The translations under genes were made by a program, and so were the position numbers. From Hypericum androsaemum (taxonomy: Eukaryota > Streptophyta > Magnoliopsida > Malpighiales > Hypericaceae), in assembly GCA_963995505.1 (NCBI GenBank), contig OZ023198.1, positions 6,844,558-6,908,557 of the forward strand: DNA of 64,000 bases. The letters are read 5' to 3'. The notes beneath the pieces were generated by a model. The model saw nothing but the letters and a program-made list of their open reading frames with translations, made no database searches and was not told where the DNA came from. Positions 44,536 to 56,517 of this stretch are shown piece by piece (position 1 is the stretch's first letter; each line of letters begins with the position of its first letter).

Positions 44536-47500
44536 ATGTCACATGAAGGTCAAACCATGGGAAACATAGACCTTAAGTTATTAGTGGATGCATTGGCCGG
44601 GAAGCTCGAGCAGATGGTGCAAGCTCAGATGGAGCCTTTGCAACTACGCGTGGATGCCGTGGAGAATTCTCGTGACAACCCCCCAACGCGAGGCGAACTC
44701 CAAAGGCGTAGGAGAGGAGTACCTATTGGAGAGTCAAGCGGAGCTGATTCTGAGTCGGAAGAAGGCGTAGGCTCTACAAGGAGTCTTAGGAGAGCAAGAA
44801 CAAGCCGTCCACCTAGGGAGGCGAGGCCAAAGAGAGACGACAACATAGGGAGTATCAAACTGAAGATACCTTCCTTTGCTGGTCGTTCTGACCCGGAGGC
44901 ATACTTAGAGTGGGAGAAGAAGATTGAGTTCGTGTTTGATTGCCACAATAGCTCCGAAGAAAAGAAGGTAAAACTTGCCATCACCGAATTTACTGATTAT
45001 GCTATAACTTGGTGGGATCAACTTGTGACAAGCAGGAGGAGAAATAGAGAACGCCCTATAGTTACTTGGGAAGACATGAAAGTGGTGATGAGGAAGAGAT
45101 TTGTTCCAAGTCATTACTATAGAGAGCTGTATAAGAAGTTACAAGGAATGAGGCAAGGAAATTTGAGTGTGGAGGAGTATTTCAAACAGATGGAGATGGC
45201 CATGATAAGAGCTGATATAGATGAAGATAGAGAAGTTACAATGGCAAGGTTCTTGAATGGACTCAATCCTGAAATTCAAGACAAAGTTGAGTTGCAACAC
45301 TATGTGGAGTTGGAGGACATGGTGCATATGGCAACGAAAATTGAGAAGCAACTCAAGAGAGGAGAGGGGAGAACAAGAGCTACATCGAATTCTACTTGGA
45401 AGCCAAACTACCAAAAGAAGTTTGACAAGCCACAAGCAGCCAAAGTAGAGCATAAACCCGAGAGTTCTCAAGCTAATTCTCAAAGGAAAGTGGAAGTCAC
45501 TCCAGCTAGGAACCGTGACATCAAGTGCTTTAAGTGTCAAGGAAGAGGGCACATCTCAAGTCAATGTCCTAACAAGCAAGCAATGGTGATCAAGGAAAGT
45601 GGAGAGATTGAAACTGAAGAAGAGGATTCGGAGCATGAAAGCATGCCTTCTTTGGAGGACGTATCCGAGGAAGAGTACCAAGCTGCTGAGAGGCTTACTC
45701 TTGTGTCTAGAAGAGCATTGAATGTGCAAGTAAAAGAAGAAAATGATGTGGCTCAAAGAGAAAATATTTTTCACACAAGGTGCTATGTCAAAGACAAGGT
45801 GTGTAGTGTCATCATAGATGGAGGAAGTTGTGCTAATGTTGCAAGCACTACTATGGTGGAGAAGTTAGGGTTACTCACGGGAAAACACCCTAAGCCTTAC
45901 AAACTACAATGGCTGAATGATAGTGGCGAAGTACGAGTGATGAAGCAAGTATTGGTAGCATTCCGCATTGGCAACTATGAGGATGAAGTGTTGTGTGATG
46001 TTGTACCAATGCAAGCTGGTCACCTATTGTTAGGAAGGCCGTGGCAGTTTGATAGGAAAGTGCATCATGATGGCTACACCAACAAGTATTCATTTATACT
46101 TAAGAAGAGAGTAATCACCTTGGCACCCTTGTCACCATCACAAGTTTGTGAAGATCAACGTCAGTTGCAAAAAGAAAGTGATGAGCAAAGAGAGCGTGAC
46201 AAGAAGAAAAAGAATGAGAGGAGAGAAGAAGCCGAAAAAAAGATAAGAAAAACGGCCAATGGAGAGGAAAAGATTGAGAAAACAAAAGAAGCCGGAAAAA
46301 CAGAAATTAAAACGGCCAAAGAGAGAAAAAACGAGAGTTGGAAAAAGAGTTACTATGTGGGAACAAGTGATATTAAGCAAGCGTGCTTTACAAAGAAGCC
46401 TATGATCTTACTTCGGTATAGGGAGGCACTTTTAAACACTAACGAGCTTGAACCACATGTACCTAGTACGGTTGTGTCTCTTTTGCAGGATTACAAGGAT
46501 GTCTTTCCCGACGAGCTACCACCTGGTTTGCCACCTATTCGTGGGATTGAACATCAAATAGACTTTGTCCCGGGAGCTACCATACCTAACCGTCCCGCAT
46601 ATAGAAGCAATCCTGAAGAGACAAAGGAGCTTGAGAAGCAAGTCAACGAGCTGTTGGAGAAAGGGTACGTAAGAGAGAGCATGAGTCCATGTGCTGTTCC
46701 AGTCCTACTTGTGCCCAAGAAGGATAAAACATGGAGAATGTGTGTTGATTGCCGAGCAGTCAACAACATAACGGTAAAATATCGTCACCCTATCCCTCGT
46801 TTAGATGACATGTTAGATGAGTTGCATGGTTCTTGCATGTTTTCTAAGATTGATTTGAAGAGTGGTTATCATCAAATTAGGATGAAAGAAGGAGATGAGT
46901 GGAAGACTGCTTTTAAAACTAAGTATGGGTTGTATGAGTGGATGGTCATGCCATTTGGTTTGTCCAACGCACCTAGCACGTTTATGCGACTCATGAATCA
47001 TGTTCTACGTCCATTCATTGGTAAATTTGTAGTTGTTTACTTTGATGATATACTCATCTATAGCAAGAACGTGGGGGATCATCTAGAACATTTGAAATCT
47101 GTCTTAGATGCACTTAGAGAAGAACAATTGTTTGCTAACTTGAAGAAGTGCACCTTTTGTACGGATAAGCTTGTATTCTTGGGTTTTGTTGTTGGAGCTA
47201 ACGGAATACAGGTTGATGAAGAAAAGATCCGAGCTATCCGTGAATGGCCAAGCCCTACAAGTGTTGCTAATGTTAGGAGCTTTCATGGACTAGCTAGTTT
47301 TTATAGGAGATTTGTGAAGGACTTTAGTAGCATAGCCGCACCCATAACTGAAGTCATCAAGAAGAACGTGGGCTTTACTTGGGGAGAAGCTCAAGAGAAG
47401 GCTTTCCAACTACTGAAAGGGAAGTTGACTAATGCACCCTTGTTAGCTTTACCTAATTTCTCTAAGACTTTTGAAATAGAGTGTGATGCTTCTGGTGTAG

Positions 47501-49323
47501 GAATTGGAGCTGTCCTTATGCAAGAAGGAAGACCTATTGCATACTTTAGTGAGAAACTAAGTGGTGCAACCTTGAATTACCCGACCTATGACAAGGAGTT
47601 GTACGCACTAGTTCGAGCATTGGAGACATGGCAGCATTATTTGTGGCCCAAGGAGTTCGTGATTCACACTGATCATGAGTCACTCAAGCACTTAAAGGGG
47701 CAACACAAGCTGAACAAGAGGCATGCACGATGGGTGGAATTCATTGAGACATTTCCTTATGTCATTCGCTACAAGCAAGGTAAGGAAAATGTAGTGGCTG
47801 ATGCACTATCACGAAGGTACGCCTTGATCTCAACTCTTGATGCTAAACTACTTGGCTTTGAACACATTAAGGAGATGTATGTTGATGATGTTGATTTTGG
47901 CGAGTTGTTTAGATCAACTGAAAGAAGTGCATTTGGTAAGTTCTTTCGTAATGAAGGTTACCTATTTCGTGAAAACAAACTTTGTGTGCCTAATTGTTCG
48001 ATGCGAGAATTACTAATTCAGGAGGCACATGGAGGTGGCTTAATGGGGCATTTTGGAATTGCAAAGACCTTGGCAATGCTACAAGATCATTTCTTTTGGC
48101 CACACATGAAGAGAGACGTTGAGAGAGTTTGTGGTCGTTGCATCACTTGCAAGCAAGCCAAGTCAAAGGTAAAACCCCATGGTTTGTACACCCCACTACC
48201 TATACCTAGTGAGCCCTGGATTGATATCTCTATGGATTTTGTGTTAGGCCTACCTAGGACTAAGCGTGGAAGAGATTCAATTTTTGTGGTAGTGGATAGG
48301 TTTTCTAAGATGGCACATTTCATTCCATGTCATAAGACTGATGATGCTTCAAACATTGCTGATTTGTTCTTTAGAGAGGTTGTTAGGTTGCATGGCATGC
48401 CTAGGACAATTATCTCTGATAGAGATGCTAAGTTCCTAAGTTACTTTTGGAAGACCTTGTGGTGCAAGTTAGGTACTAAGTTGTTGTTTTCTACTACTTG
48501 TCATCCTCAAACTGATGGTCAAACTGAAGTAGTGAATAGGACTTTGTCTACACTTTTGAGAGCACTCATTAAGCATAACATTAAGACTTGGGAAGAATGT
48601 TTGCCTCATGTTGAGTTTGCTTATAATCGTTCTGTCCATTCTGCTACTCAATTCTCACCATTTGAGCTTGTTTATGGATTTAATCCTTTGACTCCATTGG
48701 ATTTATCACCTCTACCTTCGAGTGAGCAAGTTAACTTAGATGGCAAGAAGAAAGCTGAATTTGTCAAGCAGTTACATGAGAAAGCAAGAATGAACATCGA
48801 GAAGCGCACGGAGCACTATGCAAGGCAAGCAAACAAAGGAAGGCACAAGGTTGTCTTTGAGCCGGGAGATTGGGTTTGGCTACATATGAGGAAGGAGCGT
48901 TTTCCTGTACAAAGACGTTCAAAGTTGCTACCACGGGGAGATGGTCCATTCCAAGTGATCGAACGCATCAATGATAATGCCTACAAGCTAGACCTTCCGG
49001 GTGAGTATAATGTAAGTGCTTCGTTTAACGTGGCTGACTTGAGTCCGTTTGATGTAGGTGATGATTTGAGGACAAATCCTTTTCAAGAGGAGGGGACTGA
49101 TGTGAGCAAGCCTAAGGACGCACCTACTATCAAGCTTGTAGACTCGCAGCAAGTTCAAGTTCCAATTGGGCCAATGACAAGAGCACGAGCTAGGAAGTTG
49201 CAATCTGATTTCAATGGACTAATGCAAGAAGTTTGGGCTCAAGTTGGTGCGTACAAGTGCAAGGACGTGCATGAGGCACATGCAAAGCCCATGCACGTGA
49301 TAGAGGCTATTTTGGAAGCTTAA
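44536..49323 (+). CDS. Element D CRM-like gag-pol polyprotein, 1595 aa
   Basis: This single open frame encodes all proteins of the retrotransposon. Gag has the core around 100-270 and a CCHC knuckle at C331, C334, H339 and C344. An aspartic protease has D428 in IIDGGS. A Lys/Glu linker follows at ~560-615. RT has YFDD at 835-838, and RNase H has CDASG near 980 and HTDHES near 1045. Integrase has a zinc finger (H1165, H1172, C1202, C1205) and DDE at D1234, D1295 and E1331, with the canonical 35-residue spacing. A GDGPF module lies near 1468. The C-terminal ~75 residues, with [12 protein letters not shown], are encoded inside the 3' LTR, as described for the type II chromodomain (CR motif) of CRM elements. 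Known CRM elements use that region in centromere targeting, and that role here is inference. The ATG follows the conserved TTGCAG by 5 bases. Confidence 0.96.
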   Translation: MSHEGQTMGNIDLKLLVDALAGKLEQMVQAQMEPLQLRVDAVENSRDNPPTRGELQRRRRGVPIGESSGADSESEEGVGSTRSLRRARTSRPPREARPKRDDNIGSIKLKIPSFAGRSDPEAYLEWEKKIEFVFDCHNSSEEKKVKLAITEFTDYAITWWDQLVTSRRRNRERPIVTWEDMKVVMRKRFVPSHYYRELYKKLQGMRQGNLSVEEYFKQMEMAMIRADIDEDREVTMARFLNGLNPEIQDKVELQHYVELEDMVHMATKIEKQLKRGEGRTRATSNSTWKPNYQKKFDKPQAAKVEHKPESSQANSQRKVEVTPARNRDIKCFKCQGRGHISSQCPNKQAMVIKESGEIETEEEDSEHESMPSLEDVSEEEYQAAERLTLVSRRALNVQVKEENDVAQRENIFHTRCYVKDKVCSVIIDGGSCANVASTTMVEKLGLLTGKHPKPYKLQWLNDSGEVRVMKQVLVAFRIGNYEDEVLCDVVPMQAGHLLLGRPWQFDRKVHHDGYTNKYSFILKKRVITLAPLSPSQVCEDQRQLQKESDEQRERDKKKKNERREEAEKKIRKTANGEEKIEKTKEAGKTEIKTAKERKNESWKKSYYVGTSDIKQACFTKKPMILLRYREALLNTNELEPHVPSTVVSLLQDYKDVFPDELPPGLPPIRGIEHQIDFVPGATIPNRPAYRSNPEETKELEKQVNELLEKGYVRESMSPCAVPVLLVPKKDKTWRMCVDCRAVNNITVKYRHPIPRLDDMLDELHGSCMFSKIDLKSGYHQIRMKEGDEWKTAFKTKYGLYEWMVMPFGLSNAPSTFMRLMNHVLRPFIGKFVVVYFDDILIYSKNVGDHLEHLKSVLDALREEQLFANLKKCTFCTDKLVFLGFVVGANGIQVDEEKIRAIREWPSPTSVANVRSFHGLASFYRRFVKDFSSIAAPITEVIKKNVGFTWGEAQEKAFQLLKGKLTNAPLLALPNFSKTFEIECDASGVGIGAVLMQEGRPIAYFSEKLSGATLNYPTYDKELYALVRALETWQHYLWPKEFVIHTDHESLKHLKGQHKLNKRHARWVEFIETFPYVIRYKQGKENVVADALSRRYALISTLDAKLLGFEHIKEMYVDDVDFGELFRSTERSAFGKFFRNEGYLFRENKLCVPNCSMRELLIQEAHGGGLMGHFGIAKTLAMLQDHFFWPHMKRDVERVCGRCITCKQAKSKVKPHGLYTPLPIPSEPWIDISMDFVLGLPRTKRGRDSIFVVVDRFSKMAHFIPCHKTDDASNIADLFFREVVRLHGMPRTIISDRDAKFLSYFWKTLWCKLGTKLLFSTTCHPQTDGQTEVVNRTLSTLLRALIKHNIKTWEECLPHVEFAYNRSVHSATQFSPFELVYGFNPLTPLDLSPLPSSEQVNLDGKKKAEFVKQLHEKARMNIEKRTEHYARQANKGRHKVVFEPGDWVWLHMRKERFPVQRRSKLLPRGDGPFQVIERINDNAYKLDLPGEYNVSASFNVADLSPFDVGDDLRTNPFQEEGTDVSKPKDAPTIKLVDSQQVQVPIGPMTRARARKLQSDFNGLMQEVWAQVGAYKCKDVHEAHAKPMHVIEAILEA
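49085..49096 (+). promoter_or_regulatory. Polypurine tract of element D
   Basis: AAGAGGAGGGGA, one base before the 3' LTR and within the pol frame. Confidence 0.9.
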
Positions 49324-49904
49324 TATGCACACCAACTTCTGGATGCATGCGCACATGGAGAATCAGCAAGAATCAACCTATTTAGGCCATGCATCTTCTT
49401 GTTAGGACGTGCAATTAATTGTTATTCTATTAGATATTATTTGTTTAGATTATTTCCTATTTTAGTTGAATAATTCGGCCAGAATCTCCTTAGAATAGGA
49501 AAGAGAGTTTTGGCCAGCCTTTGAACTCCTTTTTAAGGAGTTAGCTTGTTTAGGAATATTTTGGTACTTTGGGAGCCTATATAAAGAGGACTCCTAGCAA
49601 TAAAACGGACACACAACAATTCAGAATTACATAGCTTTGGCTAATTGAGAGTTTAGATACTCGTTTGTTCTTGCTTAGGCTGGTGAGTCGTCTTGGCTAG
49701 AATTTATCTTTCACTTATCAAGCGGACCATCCATCCTCGCTTGTGGCGTGCTTCGACCTTAGGTCAAGGTTCAGAAGTTCTTGTTGCGGGTTAAGGTTCA
49801 ATTTCGTGCCTTAGTTCGAGTGAGTTCTTGTGAGTTGTGATCTGTTCCATTCTAAAGTAACAAACGGTCCGAGTTGTGAATCTTTTCCGCATAGATTCAT
49901 ATCA
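49098..49904 (+). repeat. Element D 3' LTR
   Basis: 807 bp. It carries codons ~1521-1595 of pol. TSD ACCCG follows. Confidence 0.96.
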
Positions 49905-51605
49905 ACCCGCCTCTTGGAAACAACTCGTGAGAACACGAGAGGAGGTCACCATCGAAACAAGTTGCTTGGCACTCTTCACGTACTTTGGCTTCTTCGGCAA
50001 TAACGTGAACTTCTCGCCTCCTTTCTTTAACTCGTACGTGTTCTCCTCTCCGCGGTGCACAACCTTGTTGTCAAATTCCCACGGTCGTCCAAGAAGGATG
50101 TTGCACGCATCCATTTCAAGGACATCACATTCGACTAAGTCCGAATACTTGCCAATTGTGATAGGAATGGTGCACCTTGAATTAACCTTGATTCCACCCC
50201 CGGATCTAACCCATCCAATGGAGTATGGAGTGGGGTGAGGCGTGGTTTTCAAGCCAAGCTTCTCCACTGTCTTGCTACTCACAAAGTTCTCCTGGCTGCC
50301 TCCATCAATTATCACTTCGCACACAACTTTCCCAACATGACAACTCGTGCGAAACAAGTTATTGCGTTGGGAGTCATCTCTCTTGGTTGCGGTCAATGCT
50401 ACCTTCTGTATGACCCCGCAATACTCTTCTCCTTCAGAGGTCTCCTCCCCTTCATCACCCTCGTCCACGGGTGCACACAAATACGCCCCTTCCTCCTCCT
50501 CATCCGAATCTTCCTTCTCGCAAAGTTGTGTAAACTTGCGTTTAGGGCAGTCACTAGACTTGTGGCCCATTTCATTGCATTTGAAACATCGGATTGATGA
50601 GGTTGTGGCGACCTCTTTTCCCTTTCTTTGTGCAATCACAGGGGCAGGCTTGCTTGGAGGGAGTTTAGGCTCGGAAGCTTGGGGTGTGCTCCTTTCCACA
50701 CCTCCCCTTGAATAGGTGGAAGCCTGACCAGGTCCTGAAAAACGGATAGACGGTGCTTTCTTTCTCTTCAAGGCAGCCCCTATTTTTCTCGCCTTTGCAC
50801 AGGCATCGTTGAAAAACAAGAACGTATCAAACTCCATCCTACTCTTGATTTCACAATGAAGGCCCTCAACAAAACGGGCTATCATCTGGTCCTCATTCTC
50901 CTCCACGTCATTACGAGACGCTAACCTTATAAATTCAGACGTATACTCGTCTATGGATCGGTTACCTTGAGTGCAAGTCAAGAATTGCGAATACAAGGTT
51001 TGATGATAATCCACAGGAAGAAATCTCTCACGTAGGGCTTGCTCCATAGTTGGCCAATCACGAATTGGTCGATCTCCTCTCCTCCTACGAGACTCTTGTT
51101 CCTTCCTCCACTACACGGCAGCTCCGGACTCAAGCTTGAAGGCTACGTAACTCACCTTCTGCTCTTCCGTGAGTTCCATGCAATCGAAATATTTTTCCAC
51201 CGAGTCCAACCAGTTGAGAAATCCCTCTACATCCACATCTCCATAGAATTTTTCTATGTTCATCTTGAAAGGTCGATCCACTCTTCTTGCATAATCATTT
51301 CCACGATCTTCCCCTCTATAGACGTCCCTCCGTACACCTCGGCCTCCCTCACCACGTCCTCCATCTACACGTCCGCGGCCTCTCATGCCACGTCCTCCCC
51401 TTCTCACATAGAGGGTAGCATCAGAATCTTCATCCTCCTCTTCCTCTCTTTGATCATTACGCACCTCAGCTGGAGGGGGTTGCCCTACGGGTGGCAGTTG
51501 CACGACAAGATTGTTGAGCTGAGTGAGGATGGCTTGGATCGATGCCTCAATGTTGGCAAACCTTTGATTCATGTCGGGTCTTGGAGTGTCATTAGGATCG
51601 GCCAT
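49905..51605 (-). pseudogene. Element E gag-protease half with nonsense codon
   Basis: On the minus strand it starts at ATG 51605 with MADPNDTPRPDMNQRF. An acidic and Arg/Gly-rich N-terminus follows, then the gag core (MNIEKFYGDVDV, FLNWLDSVEKYFD), a knuckle CFKCNEMGHKSSDC and protease IIDGGSQENF. TAG at 51111-51113 replaces a Trp codon (AVWW context in M), and the frame is open again after it. It is interrupted at 49905 by D and continues at 43099 with RT. The leader lies beyond M at 57221-57397. Confidence 0.93.
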
Positions 51606-51608
51606 AGT

Positions 51609-52132
51609 TAGTGTAGGAACACGTCAATTTTTGAGTGATGAGAGTGATCTGGAATGAATCAGAACGAAACAAAAATAAAAGATAGAATTCCTAAGGCAAG
51701 AGCTTCCGCAATTGACAAAAGGAGGGGCCTAATGAGTTAGGCAGCCTCTAAAGGGCGTGTTTAATGTGACAACCATGCAAATCCATGCACACAAGGTAAG
51801 AGAATCACTCTCAATATTCTGGGTTTTCAAATCTGTCCGTTTCCTTTATTTGAGCGAGCTATAAAAGGAATGCAAGCTGGAGGTTACAAAACAGAACGCC
51901 CCTAGCATCTAATGCCTTTAAGGCACGCATCTAATGCCATAAGTTGGCACTAACAACCCACGTTCATCAGCTGGAGAATCCTAAGCTGGAATTGGAAATT
52001 AAAAGCAATTAAAACCAATCATAAAGAGTTTAAGGTCTAAATTAGCCAACGTGCATATAAGCACTTATTTAAACGAACTAAGTAAAAGGTGGCGCCAATC
52101 AGGAATGTGGCAAGCTTGACGTTCCTACGTCA
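51609..52132 (-). repeat. Element M 3' LTR
   Basis: 524 bp. It pairs with 56697-57220, and the differences cluster at about 51975-51983 and 52117. Confidence 0.94.
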
Positions 52133-55100
52133 TCCTCCCCACCTTGGAGTGGAACTTGTCCTCGAGTTGCAAGTCTGGATGGCATGGGAAAGGCATCATA
52201 ATAAGGCGTGAGGTCAGCAACGTTGAAGCTTTTGGATACTCCATACTCTTCGGGCAGATCAATGACATATGCATTGTCATTGATACGCCTTAACACCTTG
52301 AATGGTCCGTACTTCCTAGCTTGCAACTTGCCACCTGCGATGTTGCTTGGTAATCTCTCCTTCCTGAAGTGAACCATGACTTGCTCACCAGGCTGAAAGA
52401 TTTGGACACGACGATGCTCATCTACTCTCGCCTTCTCCTTGGCATACGCTTCCTCTAACTTCTTGCGCACCTCTTCAATCACAGCCTGTGCTTGCTCAGC
52501 GAATGCAACGGCTGAAGGATTGCTCTTGCTTGGTCTTGGGACTAAAGATACATCCACTAAATGGTTAGGAACCTTAGTATAAACTAAGGAGAAAGGTGAC
52601 TTTCCTGTCATGCGATGCACTGCCCCATTATATGCGAACTCAGCTATAGGCAAAGCTAAGTCCCATTGTCGTTTCTTCTCGTGGCAAAGGCTCCTCAGCA
52701 AGTTCCCAAGTGTTCTATTGGTGGCTTCGGTCTGGCCATCAGTTTGTGGATGTGCCGTGGTACTGAATTGCAAGGTGGCATCGAACATCTTCCACAACGT
52801 CTTCCAAAAGCTTGCCAAGAACTTCACATCACGATCAGAAGTGATGGTGCGTGGAACTCCATGCAATCTGACCACTTCCTTGAAGAAATGTCTTGCTACA
52901 CCACTTGCATCATTGGTCTTTCGGCAAGGAATGAAGTGCGCCATTTTGGACAACCTGTCAACAACCACAAAGATAGAATCCACACCACGAGGGGTGCGAG
53001 GTAAGCCAAGCACAAAGTCCATGCTCAGGTCCTCCCAAATGGCCTTAGGAACGGGTAGTGGCGTGTAGAGTCCCGTGTTGTGCACTGTCCCCTTGGTCTC
53101 TTGCCACACTCTACAATGTCTCACCATCTTCTCAACCTCCTTGCCTAGCTTAGGCCAATAGAACCTTTCAGTTAGAAAGGCCAACGTCTTGTCTCTTCCA
53201 AGGTGGGCAGAAAGTCCACCACCATGCATTTCCCACATAAGTTGTTGCCGAAGGTATGTGTTGGGAATACAAAGCTGATTTCCCTTCATTAGGTATCCAT
53301 CATGCAAGAAGTAATCTGCCACAGCCTTACCACTCTTGCATTTCTTCCAAACTTCACCGAAATCATCATCATCTTCATAAAGCTCCTTAATGCACTCAAA
53401 AGCAGTAACACTTCCCCTCAGCTCCACAAGCAAGCTCGTTCTTCTACTAAGAGCATCAGCCACCACATTATGACTCCCACTTTTATGAGCTATCTTGAAG
53501 GGAAATTTCTGTAGATATGTGCACCATCTAGCATGCATATGATTCACGAACTTAGACTGGTCATTCACAAACTTCAGCGCCTTGTGATCAGTGTACAAAA
53601 CAAACTCTTTTCCCACGAGATAATGTTCCCAAGTCCTTAGAGCTCGGAAAACAGCATAATACTCTTGCTCATAAGTGGTCCAAGTTTGCCTATGCTCACT
53701 CAACGTCTCACTAAAATAAGCTATAGGGCGTTTCTCCTGAGATAGAACAGCTCCTATGCCTACTCCACATGCATCAACATCTACTTCAAAGAGTTTAGCA
53801 AAATCAGGAAGTGCAAGTACCGTTGTAGAACTCAGTTTCTCCTTCAATTCAGCAAATGCGCGCCCTGATTCTTTGCTCCATTCAAACTTCGCTTGCTTCT
53901 TGAGCAAGGCAGTGAGAGGGGCCGCGATCAAGCTGAAGTTGCAGATGAATCTCCGATAGAAACTTGCTAAGCCAAGGAAGCTTCGCACCTGCCTTGCATT
54001 GGAAGGTATTGGCCATGTGCGAATGGCTTCAACTTTGGACTGGTCCACTTGAACTCCATCTTTTCCCACCACGAAGCCTAGAAATAGTAGCTTTTCCTTC
54101 CAGAAAATGCACTTCTTCAAGTTGATTATCAAGCTGTTGCTCTTCAAGGCTTCAAATACTTGCTTCAAGTGGTCCATGTGCTCCTCCTCTGACTTGCTAA
54201 ACACAAGAATGTCATCGAAGTATACGACAACAAACTTGTCCAAGAACGGCTTCATGACTTGGTACATCAAGCGCATGAAGGTACTTGGAGCATTGGTTAG
54301 CCCGAATGGCATGACAAGCCACTCGTACAATCCATCCTTCGTCTTGAAGGCCGTCTTCCACTCATCACCAGGGCGGATGCGGATCTGGTGGTATCCACTC
54401 TTCAGGTCTATCTTTGAAAAGATAATTGATCCGCTCAAGCTGTCCAACATGTCGTTTAGACGAGGAATTGGAAAGCGGTACCCCACGGTTATCTTGTTGA
54501 TGGCGCGACTGTCCACACACATCCTCCAAGTGCCATCCTTCTTCGGGACCAAGAGGGCAGGAACTTCGCATGGACTAAGGCTCTCCTGTAGGTAGCCTCT
54601 CTCCAACAACTCTTGGATCTGCCTCCTTAGCCCCTGGTTCTCTTGCGGACTCATCTTGTAATGAGGCAAGTTTGGCAAAGTTGCACCAGGGATCAAGTCA
54701 ATCTGATGTTGTATCTCCCTTAAGGGTGGCAAACCCTTTGGCAACTCTTCAGGTGCAACTTCTGGAAAGAGTTCAAGCAACTCTTTAATCTGGTTGGGGA
54801 AGTTGTCCTCCGAATTCTCCTCAAGCTCCGAGGTATCCTTCATCACGAACAAGTAAAATTCTCCAACCTCCTTGATGGCAGAATTGAGAAATCCCGTGGA
54901 AGTCACGAGGGACACAATCTGCATGGTACTATTCAGGTGGATCCTCCCTTGCTTAGGCTTCCTTGGAAGGAGAGTGAATTGCTGATTGCCTTTCTTCACT
55001 TCATAGGTGTTCTCCTTTCCTTTATGGACAGCCTGGTTGTCAAATTCCCAAGGGCGTCCCAACAGAATGTGGCAAGCATCCATCTCCAACACATCACATG

Positions 55101-56517
55101 TCACCACGTCATTGAACTTGCCAATGGAAATAGGAACCACGCACTTGGAATTGACCTTGATTCCTCCACCAGAACGCACCCAACCAATGGAGTAAGGAGC
55201 TGGATGAGGCGTGACTTTGAGACCAAGCTTGTCCACAACATGCTTGCTCACAAAATTCTCCTGGCTCCCTCCATCAATAATCACTTCGCACACCTCCTCT
55301 CCAACATGGCACTTGGTGTGAAATAGATTGTGCCTCTGAGAATCCTCTTTCTTTGTTGTGGTTAGTGCCACCTTCTGAATGACACCACAATAGTCTTCCT
55401 CCTCATACTGATCCTCAGACTCTTCATCCGCGCTTTCTTCCACCGGGGCACAATAGAGTGACTCATGTTGCTCGCCCTCATCATCCTTTTCACAAACTTG
55501 CACGAACTTCCTCTTAGGACAATCACTTGATTTGTGACCAAGTTCATTGCACTTAAAGCATCTGATCGTGGAAGTGCCCTCCACCTCTTTTCCTTTTCGT
55601 TGAGGGGCATCCGTAGCAACCCTAGGCCTGGTTGCTTGAGGAACAATCTTCTCCGCTCCTCCTCGTTGAAAAGTTGAAGGCTGACCAGGTCCTGAATAAC
55701 GTGGAAAAGAAGTCTTCTTCTTCTTAAGGGTTGCTCCAATTTTTCTTGCTTTGTGGCACGCATCTTGGAAGAAGAGAAAAGTGTCAAATTCCATTCTACT
55801 TTTCACTTCAAAATTCAGGCCATCAATATAGCGTGCAATCTGTTGATCTTCATTCTCTTCAATATCATTCCGGGCAGCAAGCCTCATGAACTCGGCTGTA
55901 TACTCATCCACGGATCTGTTTCCTTGAGAGCATGACAAGAACTGAAGATACAACGATTGGTGGTAATCCACAGGAAGAAAACGAGACCTGAGGGCTTGTT
56001 CCATTGAAGGCCAATCACGAATAGGAGCCTCTCCTCTCCTCCTCCTTGTCTCTTGTTCCTTCCTCCACCAAACGGCTGCACCAGATTCTAACTTAAAGGC
56101 TACGTAGTTAACCTTCTGTTCTTCAGTTAGCTCCATGCAATCGAAATACTTCTCTACTGAATCCAGCCAATTCAGAAAAGTCTCCACATCTACATCTCCA
56201 TAAAACTTCTCTATGTTCATCTTAAAAGGCCTATCAATTCTCCTTTCATACCTCTCTTCTGGCCTAATGACTTCTCTTCTTGCAACTGGGACAGCAGCTC
56301 CACGGCCTCTTCCACGAGCACCTCGGTTCCCTCTTGCATAAAGGGTAGCATCTGAATCACCTTCTTCTTCTTCTTTAGCTATTGGAGGGTGGTCTCGCCT
56401 TGCTGGTTGAGGTTGTTGCACGACCAGATTGGCAAGTTGTGTGCGGATCTCCATGATAGCAGCCTCCAAATTGGTAAACCGTTGATTCATATCAGGTCTG
56501 GGGTCTTGGTCGGCCAT
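52099..56517 (-). CDS. Element M gag-pol polyprotein, 1472 aa, integrase finger altered
   Basis: This open polyprotein has gag (MNIEKFYGDVDVETFLNW near 95), a CCHC knuckle at C320, C323, H328 and C333, protease IIDGGS near 411, RT with YFDD at 766-769, RNase H near 912-980 and integrase with DDE (first Asp at 1167 in SMDFVLG). RNase H has DACG where most relatives have DASG. The integrase zinc finger reads HCRVWQ: Trp 1138 replaces the second zinc-binding Cys, so the finger is probably non-functional. No chromodomain is evident at the C-terminus, which ends 34 bases inside the LTR. The clade is assigned by overall resemblance to Galadriel-type chromoviruses and is tentative. Confidence 0.9.
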   Translation of the reverse strand: MADQDPRPDMNQRFTNLEAAIMEIRTQLANLVVQQPQPARRDHPPIAKEEEEGDSDATLYARGNRGARGRGRGAAVPVARREVIRPEERYERRIDRPFKMNIEKFYGDVDVETFLNWLDSVEKYFDCMELTEEQKVNYVAFKLESGAAVWWRKEQETRRRRGEAPIRDWPSMEQALRSRFLPVDYHQSLYLQFLSCSQGNRSVDEYTAEFMRLAARNDIEENEDQQIARYIDGLNFEVKSRMEFDTFLFFQDACHKARKIGATLKKKKTSFPRYSGPGQPSTFQRGGAEKIVPQATRPRVATDAPQRKGKEVEGTSTIRCFKCNELGHKSSDCPKRKFVQVCEKDDEGEQHESLYCAPVEESADEESEDQYEEEDYCGVIQKVALTTTKKEDSQRHNLFHTKCHVGEEVCEVIIDGGSQENFVSKHVVDKLGLKVTPHPAPYSIGWVRSGGGIKVNSKCVVPISIGKFNDVVTCDVLEMDACHILLGRPWEFDNQAVHKGKENTYEVKKGNQQFTLLPRKPKQGRIHLNSTMQIVSLVTSTGFLNSAIKEVGEFYLFVMKDTSELEENSEDNFPNQIKELLELFPEVAPEELPKGLPPLREIQHQIDLIPGATLPNLPHYKMSPQENQGLRRQIQELLERGYLQESLSPCEVPALLVPKKDGTWRMCVDSRAINKITVGYRFPIPRLNDMLDSLSGSIIFSKIDLKSGYHQIRIRPGDEWKTAFKTKDGLYEWLVMPFGLTNAPSTFMRLMYQVMKPFLDKFVVVYFDDILVFSKSEEEHMDHLKQVFEALKSNSLIINLKKCIFWKEKLLFLGFVVGKDGVQVDQSKVEAIRTWPIPSNARQVRSFLGLASFYRRFICNFSLIAAPLTALLKKQAKFEWSKESGRAFAELKEKLSSTTVLALPDFAKLFEVDVDACGVGIGAVLSQEKRPIAYFSETLSEHRQTWTTYEQEYYAVFRALRTWEHYLVGKEFVLYTDHKALKFVNDQSKFVNHMHARWCTYLQKFPFKIAHKSGSHNVVADALSRRTSLLVELRGSVTAFECIKELYEDDDDFGEVWKKCKSGKAVADYFLHDGYLMKGNQLCIPNTYLRQQLMWEMHGGGLSAHLGRDKTLAFLTERFYWPKLGKEVEKMVRHCRVWQETKGTVHNTGLYTPLPVPKAIWEDLSMDFVLGLPRTPRGVDSIFVVVDRLSKMAHFIPCRKTNDASGVARHFFKEVVRLHGVPRTITSDRDVKFLASFWKTLWKMFDATLQFSTTAHPQTDGQTEATNRTLGNLLRSLCHEKKRQWDLALPIAEFAYNGAVHRMTGKSPFSLVYTKVPNHLVDVSLVPRPSKSNPSAVAFAEQAQAVIEEVRKKLEEAYAKEKARVDEHRRVQIFQPGEQVMVHFRKERLPSNIAGGKLQARKYGPFKVLRRINDNAYVIDLPEEYGVSKSFNVADLTPYYDAFPMPSRLATRGQVPLQGGEDDVGTSSLPHS
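52133..52144 (-). promoter_or_regulatory. Polypurine tract of element M
   Basis: AGGTGGGGAGGA on the minus strand, directly before the LTR TGACG. Confidence 0.85.

Larger units (their letters stand above)
43100..49904 (+). mobile_element. Element D: intact, young CRM-like LTR retrotransposon
   Basis: This is a 6,805-bp complete element. It has 807-bp LTRs (43100-43906 and 49098-49904), a PBS, leader, 1595-aa open polyprotein and PPT. The perfect 5-bp TSD ACCCG is at 43095-43099 and 49905-49909. By eye the LTRs differ at one base (A at 43753, C at 49751). It is inserted in the minus-strand element E between protease and RT. It is the best candidate in the window for a functional autonomous copy. 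Confidence 0.97.

Noticed and set aside
49876..50715. Plus-strand ORFs opposite E gag
   Set aside because: They are antisense shadows of the minus-strand gag-protease coding sequence.
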